Source: a bacterium
GTDB lineage: Bacteria > Patescibacteriota > Microgenomatia > UBA1406 > GWC2-37-13
Direction of reading: 5' to 3'
DNA: 64,000 bases
Assembly: GCA_021825445.1 (NCBI GenBank)
Contig: JAKAHA010000004.1
Span: forward strand, 33,545-97,544
Below the pieces are notes generated by a model. The model was given only the letters and a program-made list of their open reading frames with translations, had not been told where the DNA came from and searched no databases. Positions 22,345 to 30,337 of the stretch are shown in pieces (positions within the stretch are counted from its first letter, which is position 1; each line of letters opens with the position of its first letter). Made by a program: the position numbers and the translations under genes.

Positions 22345-22857
22345 ATGAACCTAACTTTCTTCACCACATTAATACCAAATGAAACAGTACGATTTTATTT
22401 CTTCATGGTCTTATTTATTGTATTGATCGCAGTAGCCAGAAAGTTATTCATGAAAGAGGAAGAATACCCATACTACGAAAATCCACATTTCATGACGGAA
22501 AGCGAAAAACATTTTTTTAAAGTCCTCAAAAATGCTGTAGGAGATAAATATTTTATCTGCTGTCAAGTAGGACTAATAAGTTTATTAAAAATTAATAAAA
22601 CAGGTCGAGAATGGTGGAAACATAAAGGAAAACTTGGTCAAAAATCAGTTGATTTTGTTCTTTTAGGGTTAGGCGATATGAATAAAAAAATAGTAATAGA
22701 ATTAGATGACTCATCACACCTACTACCCACAAGACAAAAAAGAGATGAATTTGTTGAAAAAGCTTTGAAAGTGGCAGGGATACCGTTAGTAAGAATAAAA
22801 AATCAATCGAGCTACAATGAAGTTGAAATAAAGAAAAAAATAATGGAAAAAACTTAA
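22345..22857 (+). CDS. Membrane-anchored DUF2726 protein, restriction-endonuclease-like
   Basis: 170 residues. A hydrophobic helix (16-33) is followed by a DUF2726 domain: TESEKHFFKVLKNAVGDKYFICCQVGL, then KSVDFVLLG and KIVIELDDSSHLLPTRQKRDEFVEKALKVAGIPLVRI. The D...E-L-D plus R-x-x-D-x-x-x-x-x-A-L-x-x-x-G-I-P-(L/V)-V/R pattern is that of a PD-(D/E)XK-like nuclease fold. Function of the family is unproven; membrane tethering is unusual for a nuclease. First gene of the accessory block after tRNA-Ser. Confidence 0.78.
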   Translation: MNLTFFTTLIPNETVRFYFFMVLFIVLIAVARKLFMKEEEYPYYENPHFMTESEKHFFKVLKNAVGDKYFICCQVGLISLLKINKTGREWWKHKGKLGQKSVDFVLLGLGDMNKKIVIELDDSSHLLPTRQKRDEFVEKALKVAGIPLVRIKNQSSYNEVEIKKKIMEKT

Positions 22858-22899
22858 TTCAAATTGATTCTTTATTTTAATTTCAGTAACATTCAATTA

Positions 22900-23811
22900 A
22901 TGGATAAGAAAGTTAACCTCATTTATAAACTGGAAGGAAGTTTGGTAAATAAAGGAATCGATGTATTTGAACTATCACCCTTACTCCTGTCAATTGGTAA
23001 ATTGATCCAAGAAAGTAACGATATTGTTCATCCAAATTCAGAAAGAATAAGCGTCAACGTAAAGCCTTTTCAAAAAGGTTCATTTGTAATAGAGTTAGCA
23101 TTATCTGCCTCTAACAACTTACAACAATTAATCCATTTTGTAAATCAAGATAATGTTAAACAAATAAAAGAATTGCTTGAATGGATTGGAATAATAGGAA
23201 GTGGTGCTGGCGTTATCGGAATATATAAATTTTTAAAAGGTCCACCCAAAAAGACAGAAGCAAAAGCAGACGAAGTAAAAATAACAGATCAGAATGATAA
23301 TTCGATAACTGTTAATAAGAAAGCATTTTCTTTATTTCAAAATAATAGTATTCAACAAGATATTTATAATATTTATGGAAATTTTTTAGGCAAAGATGGG
23401 GTTGATAGTGTAAAAAGCTATATTAAGGAAGAACAAAAGGAAACAGAAGTAAAAGTTATTAAAGATGAAGTCCCCTATTTTAACCCTGCTAATGCGTTGC
23501 TAGACGAAGTAAAAGATAATAAAAGAAATATAACTCAATGTTTTTTAAAGCCTAAAAGATTAAGTGTTGAAGGTGAGCCAGATAACTGGTCATTCAGGAA
23601 AGGTGGAGAAACCGTTATAACCGCTACAATCAAAGATCAAGATTTTTTAGATAAAATTAAATCGGGAGAAATTAGACTATCCAAAGAAGACTTACTCGAA
23701 GTAAATCTGTTAGAGATACAAGAAGTTAATGGCGAAGAAATATATGCAAAATATGAGGTTTTAAAAATACTCAATTATAAACCTTCACCAATTCAACAAA
23801 AACTAATCTAA
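22900..23811 (+). CDS. Uncharacterised protein, island-associated family
   Basis: 303 residues from ATG 22900 (the extension to TTG 22864 adds no conserved sequence). The N-terminal part VNLIYKLEGSLVNKGIDVFELSPLLLSIGKLIQESNDIVHPN...ISVNVKPFQKGSFVIELAL recalls a widespread hypothetical family with the consensus V-x-V-K-x-F-x-x-G-S-F, from memory and unnamed. A glycine-rich hydrophobic segment (IGIIGSGAGVIGIYKFL, about 94-110) may cross or dip into a membrane. The C-terminal half is charged, with strand-rich KPKRLSVEGEPDNWSFRKGGETVITATIKD. It follows the DUF2726 gene closely and may belong to the same system. Confidence 0.6.
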   Translation: MDKKVNLIYKLEGSLVNKGIDVFELSPLLLSIGKLIQESNDIVHPNSERISVNVKPFQKGSFVIELALSASNNLQQLIHFVNQDNVKQIKELLEWIGIIGSGAGVIGIYKFLKGPPKKTEAKADEVKITDQNDNSITVNKKAFSLFQNNSIQQDIYNIYGNFLGKDGVDSVKSYIKEEQKETEVKVIKDEVPYFNPANALLDEVKDNKRNITQCFLKPKRLSVEGEPDNWSFRKGGETVITATIKDQDFLDKIKSGEIRLSKEDLLEVNLLEIQEVNGEEIYAKYEVLKILNYKPSPIQQKLI

Positions 23812-23882
23812 AAAAATCATAATTTTTACTGCGTTATCCATAATGACCTTTGTTATAACACTGCCAGCTGTATAATTAAGCT

Positions 23883-24287
23883 ATGGCTAACGATATTACC
23901 AAACTAAACACATTTTGTAAAAGATGGTGTTATCAACAAACTACTTACTTAAAATTTGTGTGGAAGAGTTTTAGTGCATTTTTATCTCACTTTCCACTAG
24001 GTTATGTAAACTTGATTTTACAATTGCTAATAACAATAGTTTCTTTTCCTGTTTTTCTAGGACAAGCCTTAGAATTCTGGATTGCATCAATGCTAATAAT
24101 AAAACCAACAATGGAAGATGTTGGAAGTGTAACTGACGATACTAGTAGAAAATTAATTGCTAAAGCACAAATCAGAGCAATAGATGATTATAAAGAAATT
24201 ACAAAAACCATAATAACATTTGTTTTAGGAGTAGTAACAACAATATTAACTTTATATTTTACTACTAGTTTCTTTAAAACTCGTTAA
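23883..24287 (+). CDS. Small membrane protein of unknown function
   Basis: 134 residues with two hydrophobic segments (about 40-75 and 107-128) separated by a polar loop (MEDVGSVTDDTSRKLIAKAQIRAIDDYKEI). The cytosolic N-terminus is rich in Trp, Cys and Lys (FCKRWCYQQ). No family recognised. It shares orientation with the DUF2726 and 22900 genes and is separated from the latter by 71 bases; together the three form a cassette of unknown function. Confidence 0.5.
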   Translation: MANDITKLNTFCKRWCYQQTTYLKFVWKSFSAFLSHFPLGYVNLILQLLITIVSFPVFLGQALEFWIASMLIIKPTMEDVGSVTDDTSRKLIAKAQIRAIDDYKEITKTIITFVLGVVTTILTLYFTTSFFKTR

Positions 24288-24407
24288 AGTATAATTTGTC
24301 ATTATATAAGTTCCAACAGCGTCTTTCGGTCACCGAAGTTTTAACGCAGGAGACCCACGCTCTCCGCAAAATTTTATTTGTCTAAATTTTCTTTATTTGG
24401 TATTCTA

Positions 24408-25079
24408 ATGATTGAAATGAAAAAACTAATCAGATTTGGTGAAGACGTAAAAGGATACAATGTCCCTGTCTTAAACGAGCGGGAAATCCGGGCTGCAGCT
24501 GGAATCCTGTTTTTGGCAACATTTATTTCGTGGATGTTTATCCTGTTTAAAGAAAACTTTATTCCAATAAAATATGTAATAACTCTTTTTTTCACGGATT
24601 TGATTATACGGGTTTTTATAAATCCTAGATTTTCTCCTTCATTGATAATTGGACGTTGGATTGTCCAAGATCAAACACCTGAATACGTTGGTGCTCCCCA
24701 AAAAAAATTTGCTTGGACAATCGGAGTAGTACTATCTGCCACCATGTTTTTTCATCTTATCATCTTGAATGCTACCAGTCCGATTGCGGGTATTTTTTGT
24801 ATTATTTGTCTTGCGTTTCTATTCTTTGAATCAGCTTTTGGAATTTGTTTAGGATGTAAATTTTATCCTCTCTTTTTTAAAGATAAAACACAATACTGTC
24901 CAGGTGAACTCTGTGATGTAAAACAAAAACAAGATATTCAAAAAATATCTAAAGAACAATTATTTATTTTGCTTGTGTTTATTATTTTTATCTGTCTTGT
25001 TGGTTATTTTTTTAACGCCAAATTTAGTATCAAACCTTACGATTTACTGGGAATTAATAATGCTGAACAAAATAAGTAA
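24408..25079 (+). CDS. DUF4395 membrane protein
   Basis: About 223 residues. The DUF4395 signature is clear: RFGEDVKGYNVPVLNEREIRAAAGILFL, then IRVFINPRFSPSLIIGRWIV and the half-conserved FFESAFGICLGCKFYPLFF near the middle. Four to five helices, plus a short cysteine-bearing loop (YCPGELCDV) after helix four. Some DUF4395 proteins accompany rhodanese or thioredoxin genes, hinting at sulfur or redox work, but the role is unproven. The ORF opens at TTG 24378; ATG 24408 (or 24417) is the more credible start. Confidence 0.72.
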   Translation: MIEMKKLIRFGEDVKGYNVPVLNEREIRAAAGILFLATFISWMFILFKENFIPIKYVITLFFTDLIIRVFINPRFSPSLIIGRWIVQDQTPEYVGAPQKKFAWTIGVVLSATMFFHLIILNATSPIAGIFCIICLAFLFFESAFGICLGCKFYPLFFKDKTQYCPGELCDVKQKQDIQKISKEQLFILLVFIIFICLVGYFFNAKFSIKPYDLLGINNAEQNK

Positions 25080-25082
25080 AAA

Positions 25083-25763
25083 ATGAATATTTATAGAAGG
25101 ACTGCTCTAATCGTTGGGATTCTATTCATCATTGGAACCCTTTCTGGTATATTAGCTGGTGTTGTCACCGCTTCGATCAGAGTAGATTTGACGTATCCAC
25201 TCAACATATTCACAAATGAAACCCAATGGATTATTGGATCTTTCTTCGTCTTACTGATGGGATTATCCCTCTCCATGATTCCAGTGCTCTTGTACCCAAT
25301 CTTTAAAAAACACAATGAAGTTCTGGCTTTTGGATCAGTTCTATTTAGGGGAATATTTGAGCAGGTAGGTGAGATACTCTATGTGATCAGTATACTCCTA
25401 TTGTTGACCGTTAGTGAGATTTATGGAAAGACTGGAGCTGCAGATCAATCGCTGGGTTCTATGCTCATCGCTGCAGGACATTGGATCCAAAATATCAATG
25501 GAATCATTTTTAGTGTTGGGACACTGATGATGTTTATTCTGTTTTACCAAACCAAACTAATTCCCAGGTGGCTATCAGGCTGGGGAATTGTTGGTGCAGT
25601 GCTATATCCCATTGCCTATATTATGAGTATGTTTAGCCCCCTACATTTGGCTCCAGATATAGGCGTCGGAATAGGACTCCTGCTAATCCCAACTGCCATT
25701 CAAGAGATTGTGTTTGGAGTTTGGGTAATAGTTAAAGGGTTCAATCATGAAAAAATATATTAA
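25083..25763 (+). CDS. DUF4386 membrane protein
   Basis: 226 residues, six helices. The opening YRRTALIVGILFIIGTLSGILAGVV and the later GIFEQVGEILYVISILLLLTVS, IIFSVGTLMMFILFYQTKLIPRWLSGWGIVGAVLY follow the DUF4386 family (the LIPRWLSGWG loop is typical). Function unknown. Codon choice appears less A/T-extreme than in neighbours (for example GGTGCAGTGCTATATCCC), which may mark recent transfer; this was judged by eye. It overlaps the next gene by 17 bases. Confidence 0.75.
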   Translation: MNIYRRTALIVGILFIIGTLSGILAGVVTASIRVDLTYPLNIFTNETQWIIGSFFVLLMGLSLSMIPVLLYPIFKKHNEVLAFGSVLFRGIFEQVGEILYVISILLLLTVSEIYGKTGAADQSLGSMLIAAGHWIQNINGIIFSVGTLMMFILFYQTKLIPRWLSGWGIVGAVLYPIAYIMSMFSPLHLAPDIGVGIGLLLIPTAIQEIVFGVWVIVKGFNHEKIY

Positions 25764-26244
25764 AAAAATATTTACAAACGGCTTTATTCTTTTAATTCCA
25801 ATTTCTGTTTGGAATATTATTTTTAGTTCAAAATTACCACCTGCTTTTGATCTAAAAAATTTTAATAGTAATATTCCACCGCTTATTCTTATTGGCGAAA
25901 ACTTATTCAGAACTATTATTTTTGTAATTCCTCTATTTATGAAAATTAATATTCATAAAACAGCAGCAAAGAGGGGATTGGTTGTCTATATTGCAGGTAG
26001 TGTAATTTATTATCTATCGTGGTTAGTGCTTATGTATGCTCCAAATTCTATGTGGAGCAATAATATATTGGGGTTTGCCGCACCAGCATATACTCCAATT
26101 ATCTGGCTTGCTGGTATAAGTCTTATGACTGATTCATATTACTTTAAAATAAAATATAATAAGTGGCATTTTATCATCCCAAGCATTGCCTTCTCAATTT
26201 TTCATATAACACACACGATACTGATTTACATGAGAATATTTTGA
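25747..26244 (+). CDS. Small multi-pass membrane protein, unknown
   Basis: 165 residues, five predicted helices, beginning MKKYIKKIFTNGFILLIPISVWNIIF. Features include an aromatic loop DLKNFNSNIPPLI and a terminal HITHTILIYMRIF. No family recognised with confidence. It starts inside the DUF4386 gene (17-base overlap, other frame), so translational coupling is likely and the two products may act together at the membrane. Confidence 0.55.
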   Translation: MKKYIKKIFTNGFILLIPISVWNIIFSSKLPPAFDLKNFNSNIPPLILIGENLFRTIIFVIPLFMKINIHKTAAKRGLVVYIAGSVIYYLSWLVLMYAPNSMWSNNILGFAAPAYTPIIWLAGISLMTDSYYFKIKYNKWHFIIPSIAFSIFHITHTILIYMRIF

Positions 26245-26282
26245 TAATTGCTAAAATAAATTTTATATAGTATATTATCTCT

Positions 26283-27167
26283 ATGAACCCTTTGAAAACT
26301 TTTTTTTATTCTCTAAAAAGATCTCTTTTTGAGCCAAAGTATTATTTAGACGTTGCAAAAGCAAGTTTTGGATTTTCATTTAAATATCTTTGGTTTCTGC
26401 TTTTTTTATTGACAATTATTAAGATTTTTACATTTGGTGGGCAATATTTAAAAACTCGCCCACAGATTAAACCTGGGGTAAATAAACTCTTACTTTACGC
26501 TGAGAATTTTTATCCAAAGGAGCTTAAACTCGAAATCAAAAAAGGTCAATTGTCAACGAATGTTAGAGAACCATATGTCTTTGATTTAGAAGAAAATAAA
26601 TTTCAATCCGATCAGAAACATTTGTTGATAATTGATACTCAAGGTTCAATTGAAAATTATCCAAGCTATGACAGCTATATATTGGCGACTCGTAACGCTG
26701 TAGTTTATCCATCAAAATCAAACAATAATCGAGTAGGGGAGACCTCAGTATTTTATTTCCGAAATTTGAAAAAAGATTTTATTATAGATAAAAAATCATA
26801 TGACAATGTCTTAAATATCGCTCGTCCATATGTGCCAAAAGTTACTTTATTTTTTGACTACGTGGTTTTGGCATTTTCACCGCTATGTATGATATTTGGG
26901 TCGTTTTTTTGGACAATAGGAGTAATGTTTGGGCTTTTGTTTACAATATTTTTTGTTTGGATAATAAATTTGGTATTTAAAAAGGGATTTAGTTATGGAT
27001 CTTTGTATAAAATGGGAATGCATGCAGTTACTTTACCAATTTTGGTAAGCGAAATTTCAAAATATTTAAAATCTCCTTATCCAACATATTATTCTTGGGT
27101 ACTTTTTATTTGGATGATGGTGATTATATTCTCACAAAAAAAATCTTCAGCCAAAAAAAGAGCCTAA
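26283..27167 (+). CDS. DUF1189-family membrane protein
   Basis: 294 residues. The entrance LKTFFYSLKRSLFEPKYYLDVAKASFGFSFKYLWFLLFLLTIIKIF matches the DUF1189 layout, in which a short basic segment precedes TM1. A large extracellular domain (about 55-190) follows, carrying DLEENKFQSDQKHLLIIDTQGSI, then four closely spaced helices (about 200-285) and a basic end. Function unknown; membrane-fluidity or sporulation-like roles have been guessed for Firmicutes relatives. A TATTAT box lies just ahead of the ATG. Confidence 0.7.
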   Translation: MNPLKTFFYSLKRSLFEPKYYLDVAKASFGFSFKYLWFLLFLLTIIKIFTFGGQYLKTRPQIKPGVNKLLLYAENFYPKELKLEIKKGQLSTNVREPYVFDLEENKFQSDQKHLLIIDTQGSIENYPSYDSYILATRNAVVYPSKSNNNRVGETSVFYFRNLKKDFIIDKKSYDNVLNIARPYVPKVTLFFDYVVLAFSPLCMIFGSFFWTIGVMFGLLFTIFFVWIINLVFKKGFSYGSLYKMGMHAVTLPILVSEISKYLKSPYPTYYSWVLFIWMMVIIFSQKKSSAKKRA

Positions 27168-27194
27168 CTTCTTGGTATAATATATCACTGAATG

Positions 27195-27300
27195 AAACAT
27201 AATTTCTAATTTTTAATTACTGATTTCTAATCAATTTCAAATTTCTAAAATTTAGATTTAAAAATTGAATAAAAATTTAAAATTTTAAATTAAGAATTAA
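27195..27300. repeat. AT-rich word repeat (TTTCTAAT, AAATTT)
   Basis: Tract composed of TTTCTAAT, AATTTCAAATTTC and TTTAAAATTTTAAATT words, resembling the tracts at 1484-1600 and 38310-38440 and the AAATTTG runs inside several genes. No gene is visible. It ends directly before the first copy of the tRNA-Leu 5' end. Confidence 0.5.
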
Positions 27301-27304
27301 TTTT

Positions 27305-27319
27305 GCCGGGGTGGTGAAA
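27305..27319 (+). pseudogene. Fragment: first 15 nt of tRNA-Leu
   Basis: GCCGGGGTGGTGAAA is identical to the first 15 bases of the intact tRNA-Leu at 27410. The copy is followed by unrelated structured sequence rather than the D arm. As with tRNA-Ser, the partial copy is on the 5' side and in the same orientation. Confidence 0.75.
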
Positions 27320-27409
27320 CTCAACTCGTAGTTTCCGATACGAAGTGAGGAACTACTACGAGTTAGTCCCAGAAGTGGGATGGTATTAAAATAGTTCATT
27401 TAAATTGTA
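27320..27409 (+). repeat. Structured 90-bp insert between tRNA-Leu copies
   Basis: Contains a long imperfect hairpin, AACTCGTAGT-TTCC against GGAACTACTACGAGTT with a two-base bulge (about 27323-27366), and a small stem TCCCA-GAAG-TGGGA (27367-27380). The two tRNA copies are offset by 105 bases. No ORF is present, so this could be a decayed or non-autonomous counterpart of the tRNA-Ser unit. Confidence 0.55.
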
Positions 27410-27492
27410 GCCGGGGTGGTGAAATGGTATACACGCAAGTTTTAGGAACTTGTGCCTAACAAGGCGTGAAGGTTCAAGTCCTTTCCCCGGCA
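27410..27492 (+). tRNA. tRNA-Leu (anticodon TAG)
   Basis: 83 nt. Acceptor GCCGGGG (27410-27416) pairs with CCCCGGC (27485-27491), discriminator A; anticodon stem CAAGT/ACTTG with loop TTTAGGA gives TAG; class II variable arm GCCTAACAAGGC; T arm GAAGG-TTCAAGT-CCTTT. Full CCA is not encoded (CC follows the discriminator). It marks the far side of the accessory block that begins at tRNA-Ser. Confidence 0.95.
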
Positions 27493-27588
27493 CCTAAAAA
27501 ATCGGGTGAATATGGACAATGATGCGTGAATTTGATATAATTAAGCGTATTAAAAACACGTTAAAATTTTAATGCAACAATATTAGTC

Positions 27589-28002
27589 ATGATTGAAAAA
27601 ATAGGGAGACAAGGTCGAAGTGGGTACAAAGGATCTTTATTGGCAAATTTATTTGCACGTACAAGAACAACTCATGAAGTAATTGTCAATGGTGAAATAA
27701 AGAAGAGTATAGAAACACCTGTTGTACCATGGATGGCTGAAAGTGGCGTCTGTGCCGACGATGTTATAAATACTTTTGCCGATGATCAAGGAGTAATCGA
27801 TCTATTAAAATCTCACGGAAAGTCGCTTTTAGATTATAAAAATATAGCACAAGTTAAAACTGCAATTTCATGGATGGCAAACGAAGGAAAAATGGAAGCA
27901 GATATTGTAAAAATGCAAGCAGAAAATAGAGAGAAAATAAAAGCAGATCTTGATAATTTGATTGGTGATCCTAATAATCCAAATCAATACGATGGGGTTT
28001 GA
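27589..28002 (+). CDS. Small hydrophilic protein of unknown function
   Basis: 137 residues without membrane helix or signal. The N-terminus is basic (GRQGRSGYKGSLLANLFARTRTTHE), followed by a helical C-terminal half ending in an acidic tail (LIGDPNNPNQYDGV). No family recognised. It is the first gene after tRNA-Leu, with about 97 bases between, and may be part of the mobile segment or a CPR-specific protein. Confidence 0.5.
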   Translation: MIEKIGRQGRSGYKGSLLANLFARTRTTHEVIVNGEIKKSIETPVVPWMAESGVCADDVINTFADDQGVIDLLKSHGKSLLDYKNIAQVKTAISWMANEGKMEADIVKMQAENREKIKADLDNLIGDPNNPNQYDGV

Positions 28003-28082
28003 TTAATTTTGAATGAAGTTTATAGAATAAATTTCTTACGTTTTGCTGCAAAATTCTCATCTACTTTTCGGACTACTTCATC

Positions 28083-28088
28083 TATAAT
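28083..28088 (+). promoter_or_regulatory. -10 box close to the cytochrome b5 gene start
   Basis: TATAAT lies six bases ahead of the ATG at 28095, one of many near-leaderless arrangements in the window. Confidence 0.5.
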
Positions 28089-28094
28089 GAATTT

Positions 28095-28574
28095 ATGAAT
28101 ACAAAAAATGAATTAATAATCGGAATAGTTGGTTTTGTAATAATTATTGGAATGACCGTTTTTTATGCCAATCAATATAAATCAAATATTCAAAGATTAA
28201 ATACGAAAAAGGTTGCAAATCAAAATTCGATTGTTAAGTCGGCATCCAAAGTCAATTTAACAACTGCTGAGGTTGCCAAACACAATACTGAATCCGACTG
28301 TTGGCAGATAATTGGCAATGGGGTTTATAATGTAACAAGTTATTTAAGTTCCCATCCAGGAGGGGTTTCGATCATGCTTCCGTATTGTGGATCTGATGCA
28401 ACAGTTGCTTATAATACCAAGGACGGTCGAGGATCCTCTCACTCTTCAGGAGCAAATCAAGATCTAAAATCACTGAAACTTGGAAATTTAAACGATACGA
28501 TCAATTCTGTCAATATTGATGCTGTTAAAAATTCCCCAGGACCAAGAAGAAGGAGAGAGTACGAAGATGATTAA
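28095..28574 (+). CDS. Membrane-anchored cytochrome b5-like haem protein
   Basis: 159 residues: signal anchor (about 8-25) then a cytochrome b5 domain, NLTTAEVAKHNTESDCWQIIGNGVYNVTSYLSSHPGGVSIMLPYCGSDAT, with axial His in HPGG (about 91) and the second axial His in SSHSSGA (about 117). The fold length fits. The extracytoplasmic position is inferred from the N-terminal anchor. It overlaps a small membrane protein whose two conserved His suggest a haem partner. In a CPR with no recognised respiratory chain, an extracytoplasmic b-type electron carrier is unexpected. Confidence 0.85.
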   Translation: MNTKNELIIGIVGFVIIIGMTVFYANQYKSNIQRLNTKKVANQNSIVKSASKVNLTTAEVAKHNTESDCWQIIGNGVYNVTSYLSSHPGGVSIMLPYCGSDATVAYNTKDGRGSSHSSGANQDLKSLKLGNLNDTINSVNIDAVKNSPGPRRRREYEDD

Positions 28575-28833
28575 ACTATATTTATTTTCCAAATCAGTTC
28601 ACAGAATTCTTGTAATAATCATTACCACAATTGGTTTTTTGATGTCAATCACTGGCATTCTACTAAAATACACATTCATTGCAACAAACTTAAAATTCCT
28701 CAACTTAAGCCAAGTACGATATATTCATAATAATTTAAGCCCTCTTTTTTCAATAGTATTCATTCTTATGATTTTAACAGGAATAATCATGTACATTTTT
28801 CCTCTTATTAGAAAGCATGCCTCTTCAAATTGA
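28567..28833 (+). CDS. Two-helix membrane protein, putative b-haem partner of the cytochrome b5
   Basis: 88 residues from ATG 28567, starting inside the end of the cytochrome b5 gene (8-base overlap). Two helices: about 10-31 and 56-80. His11 opens helix 1 (SVHRILVIIITTIGF), and His52 lies just before helix 2 (IHNNLSPLFSIVFILMILTG). One His at the start of each helix, with a glycine in the helix, is typical of small membrane b-haem proteins. Co-expression with cytochrome b5 suggests a short electron-transfer pair; haem binding is inferred. Confidence 0.6.
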   Translation: MIKLYLFSKSVHRILVIIITTIGFLMSITGILLKYTFIATNLKFLNLSQVRYIHNNLSPLFSIVFILMILTGIIMYIFPLIRKHASSN

Positions 28834-28848
28834 TGATATAATATTGCT

Positions 28849-29595
28849 ATGTTAATTTGGATATATTCCCTTGTAAGCGTTTTTGTCGTTAGTCTTATTG
28901 CTTTGATCGGTATTTTTACTCTTTCAATTAAAACAGATAAATTAAAAAATATTTTAATTTATTCTATTAGTTTTTCTGCCGGTGCCTTATTTGGCGATGT
29001 TTTTATACACTTACTTCCAGAAATTGTAAGAAAAAAAGGCTTAACTCCAGAAGTTGCAACTTTTATCTTGATAGGAATAGTCTTTTCTTTATTTATTGAA
29101 AAAATTATACATTGGAGACATTGCCATATGCCAGTTACTAAAACCCACATTCATCCTTTTGCATACATGAATTTATTTGGCGATGCTGTTCATAATTTTA
29201 TCGATGGCTTGATTATTGGAGCTTCATATTTAGTGAGTGTTCCTGTTGGGATTGCAACAACTCTTGCGGTGATATTTCATGAAATTCCACAAGAAATTGG
29301 CGATTTTGGAGTGTTGGTCCACGCAGGAATAGATAGAGAAAAAGCACTCCTTTATAATTTTTTAACAGCAACTACCGCTATTCTTGGAACTTTAGTTGCT
29401 CTCCTTCTTTCATCAAAAATATCAGGAATTACAACCTTTTTATCAGCATTTGCCGCCGGTAGTTTTATTTATATTGCTGGATCGGATTTAATTCCAGAAC
29501 TTCATAAAGAAACACAACTTAAAAAAAGTGCCGTACAAATTTTTACTTTCATTTTAGGAATTGCGATTATGTACGGGTTGTTAATTTTGGGATAG
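28849..29595 (+). CDS. ZIP-family metal transporter
   Basis: 248 residues, eight helices. ZIP signatures: helix 4 FGDAVHNFIDGLIIGASYL (His and Asp metal ligands) and helix 5 VIFHEIPQEIGDFGVLVHAG (HEIPQE). A His/Cys-bearing loop (HWRHCHMPVTKTHIH) precedes helix 4. The family imports or moves zinc, iron or manganese. A TATAAT at 28837-28842 lies 6 bases from the ATG. Metal not predictable from sequence. Confidence 0.92.
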   Translation: MLIWIYSLVSVFVVSLIALIGIFTLSIKTDKLKNILIYSISFSAGALFGDVFIHLLPEIVRKKGLTPEVATFILIGIVFSLFIEKIIHWRHCHMPVTKTHIHPFAYMNLFGDAVHNFIDGLIIGASYLVSVPVGIATTLAVIFHEIPQEIGDFGVLVHAGIDREKALLYNFLTATTAILGTLVALLLSSKISGITTFLSAFAAGSFIYIAGSDLIPELHKETQLKKSAVQIFTFILGIAIMYGLLILG

Positions 29596-29625
29596 TTTTA
29601 AATAGTTATAAATAGCAAAAACTAA

Positions 29626-30276
29626 ATGAATAAAAATACAATAATAATTTCTTTTGTTTCAATAGTCGGAACTTTCATATTTTTGTTTGGTGTCTATAAA
29701 TTAATTAATCAACCAGAAATTACCAACTTTCCTCAAGCCAAACAGCTTAGTTTAACCGATCATATAAAATGGGCACAAGAGAAAAAAAATATTTTAGTCG
29801 AATACAGCGATTTTCAATGTCCGTCGTGTAAAAGTGCGCACGATTTTTTAAAAACTATTGAAGCGTCAGGAAGTGCTGACATTGACATAACTAAAAAAGT
29901 CACTTTTGTTTATAGATACTTTCCTCTTTACCAAGTCCATGACAAAGCATATTTGTCTGCTTACGCTGCAGAAGCAGCAGGTAAACAAAATAAGTTTTGG
30001 GAAATGTCAAATTTATTGTTTGACAATCAACAAGCTTGGTCAAAAAGTAATAATCCACAAAAGGAATATTTCTTAAACTTTGCGAAAAAATTAAAACTTG
30101 ATGTCAATAAATTTGAAAAAGACTTTAATTCTCAAGAGGTAAAAAACAGAGTTGCGCAGGACTTAAACCAAGGTCAACAAATTAGAATTGACTCAACCCC
30201 AACTTTTTTCTTAAACGGACAAAAAGTCGACGTCAATTCATATGATGAATTTAAAAAAGTATTAAAAGTATTATAA
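29626..30276 (+). CDS. DsbA-like thiol-disulfide oxidoreductase, membrane-anchored
   Basis: 216 residues. N-terminal helix (about 7-25) exports it; the thioredoxin domain has the active site FQCPSCKSAH (CPSC near residue 66) and the cis-proline loop STPTFFLNGQKV (about 190). An all-helical insert between these fits the DsbA/thioredoxin_4 type. It probably forms disulfides in exported proteins, of which the 15118-17091 product, with several cysteines, is a candidate substrate. CPSC rather than CPHC suggests a lower redox potential. Confidence 0.9.
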   Translation: MNKNTIIISFVSIVGTFIFLFGVYKLINQPEITNFPQAKQLSLTDHIKWAQEKKNILVEYSDFQCPSCKSAHDFLKTIEASGSADIDITKKVTFVYRYFPLYQVHDKAYLSAYAAEAAGKQNKFWEMSNLLFDNQQAWSKSNNPQKEYFLNFAKKLKLDVNKFEKDFNSQEVKNRVAQDLNQGQQIRIDSTPTFFLNGQKVDVNSYDEFKKVLKVL

Positions 30277-30288
30277 CTTTTGCCACAC

Positions 30289-30313
30289 TGTACTAACCTC
30301 GGAGGTTAGTACA
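30289..30313. repeat. 25-bp perfect inverted repeat, one-base centre
   Basis: Arms TGTACTAACCTC and GAGGTTAGTACA meet around a single G. It lies between the DsbA-like and hydrolase genes. No T-run follows, so it is not a classic terminator; it resembles other perfect palindromes dispersed in this window. Confidence 0.7.
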
Positions 30314-30337
30314 AGGTTGGCAGGAACAAGATAAATA

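Noticed and set aside
24300..24375. tRNA-like 3' remnant before the DUF4395 gene (ACGCTCTCCGCA)
   Set aside because: Small stems are present, but no T arm with TTC or matching acceptor strand could be assembled.
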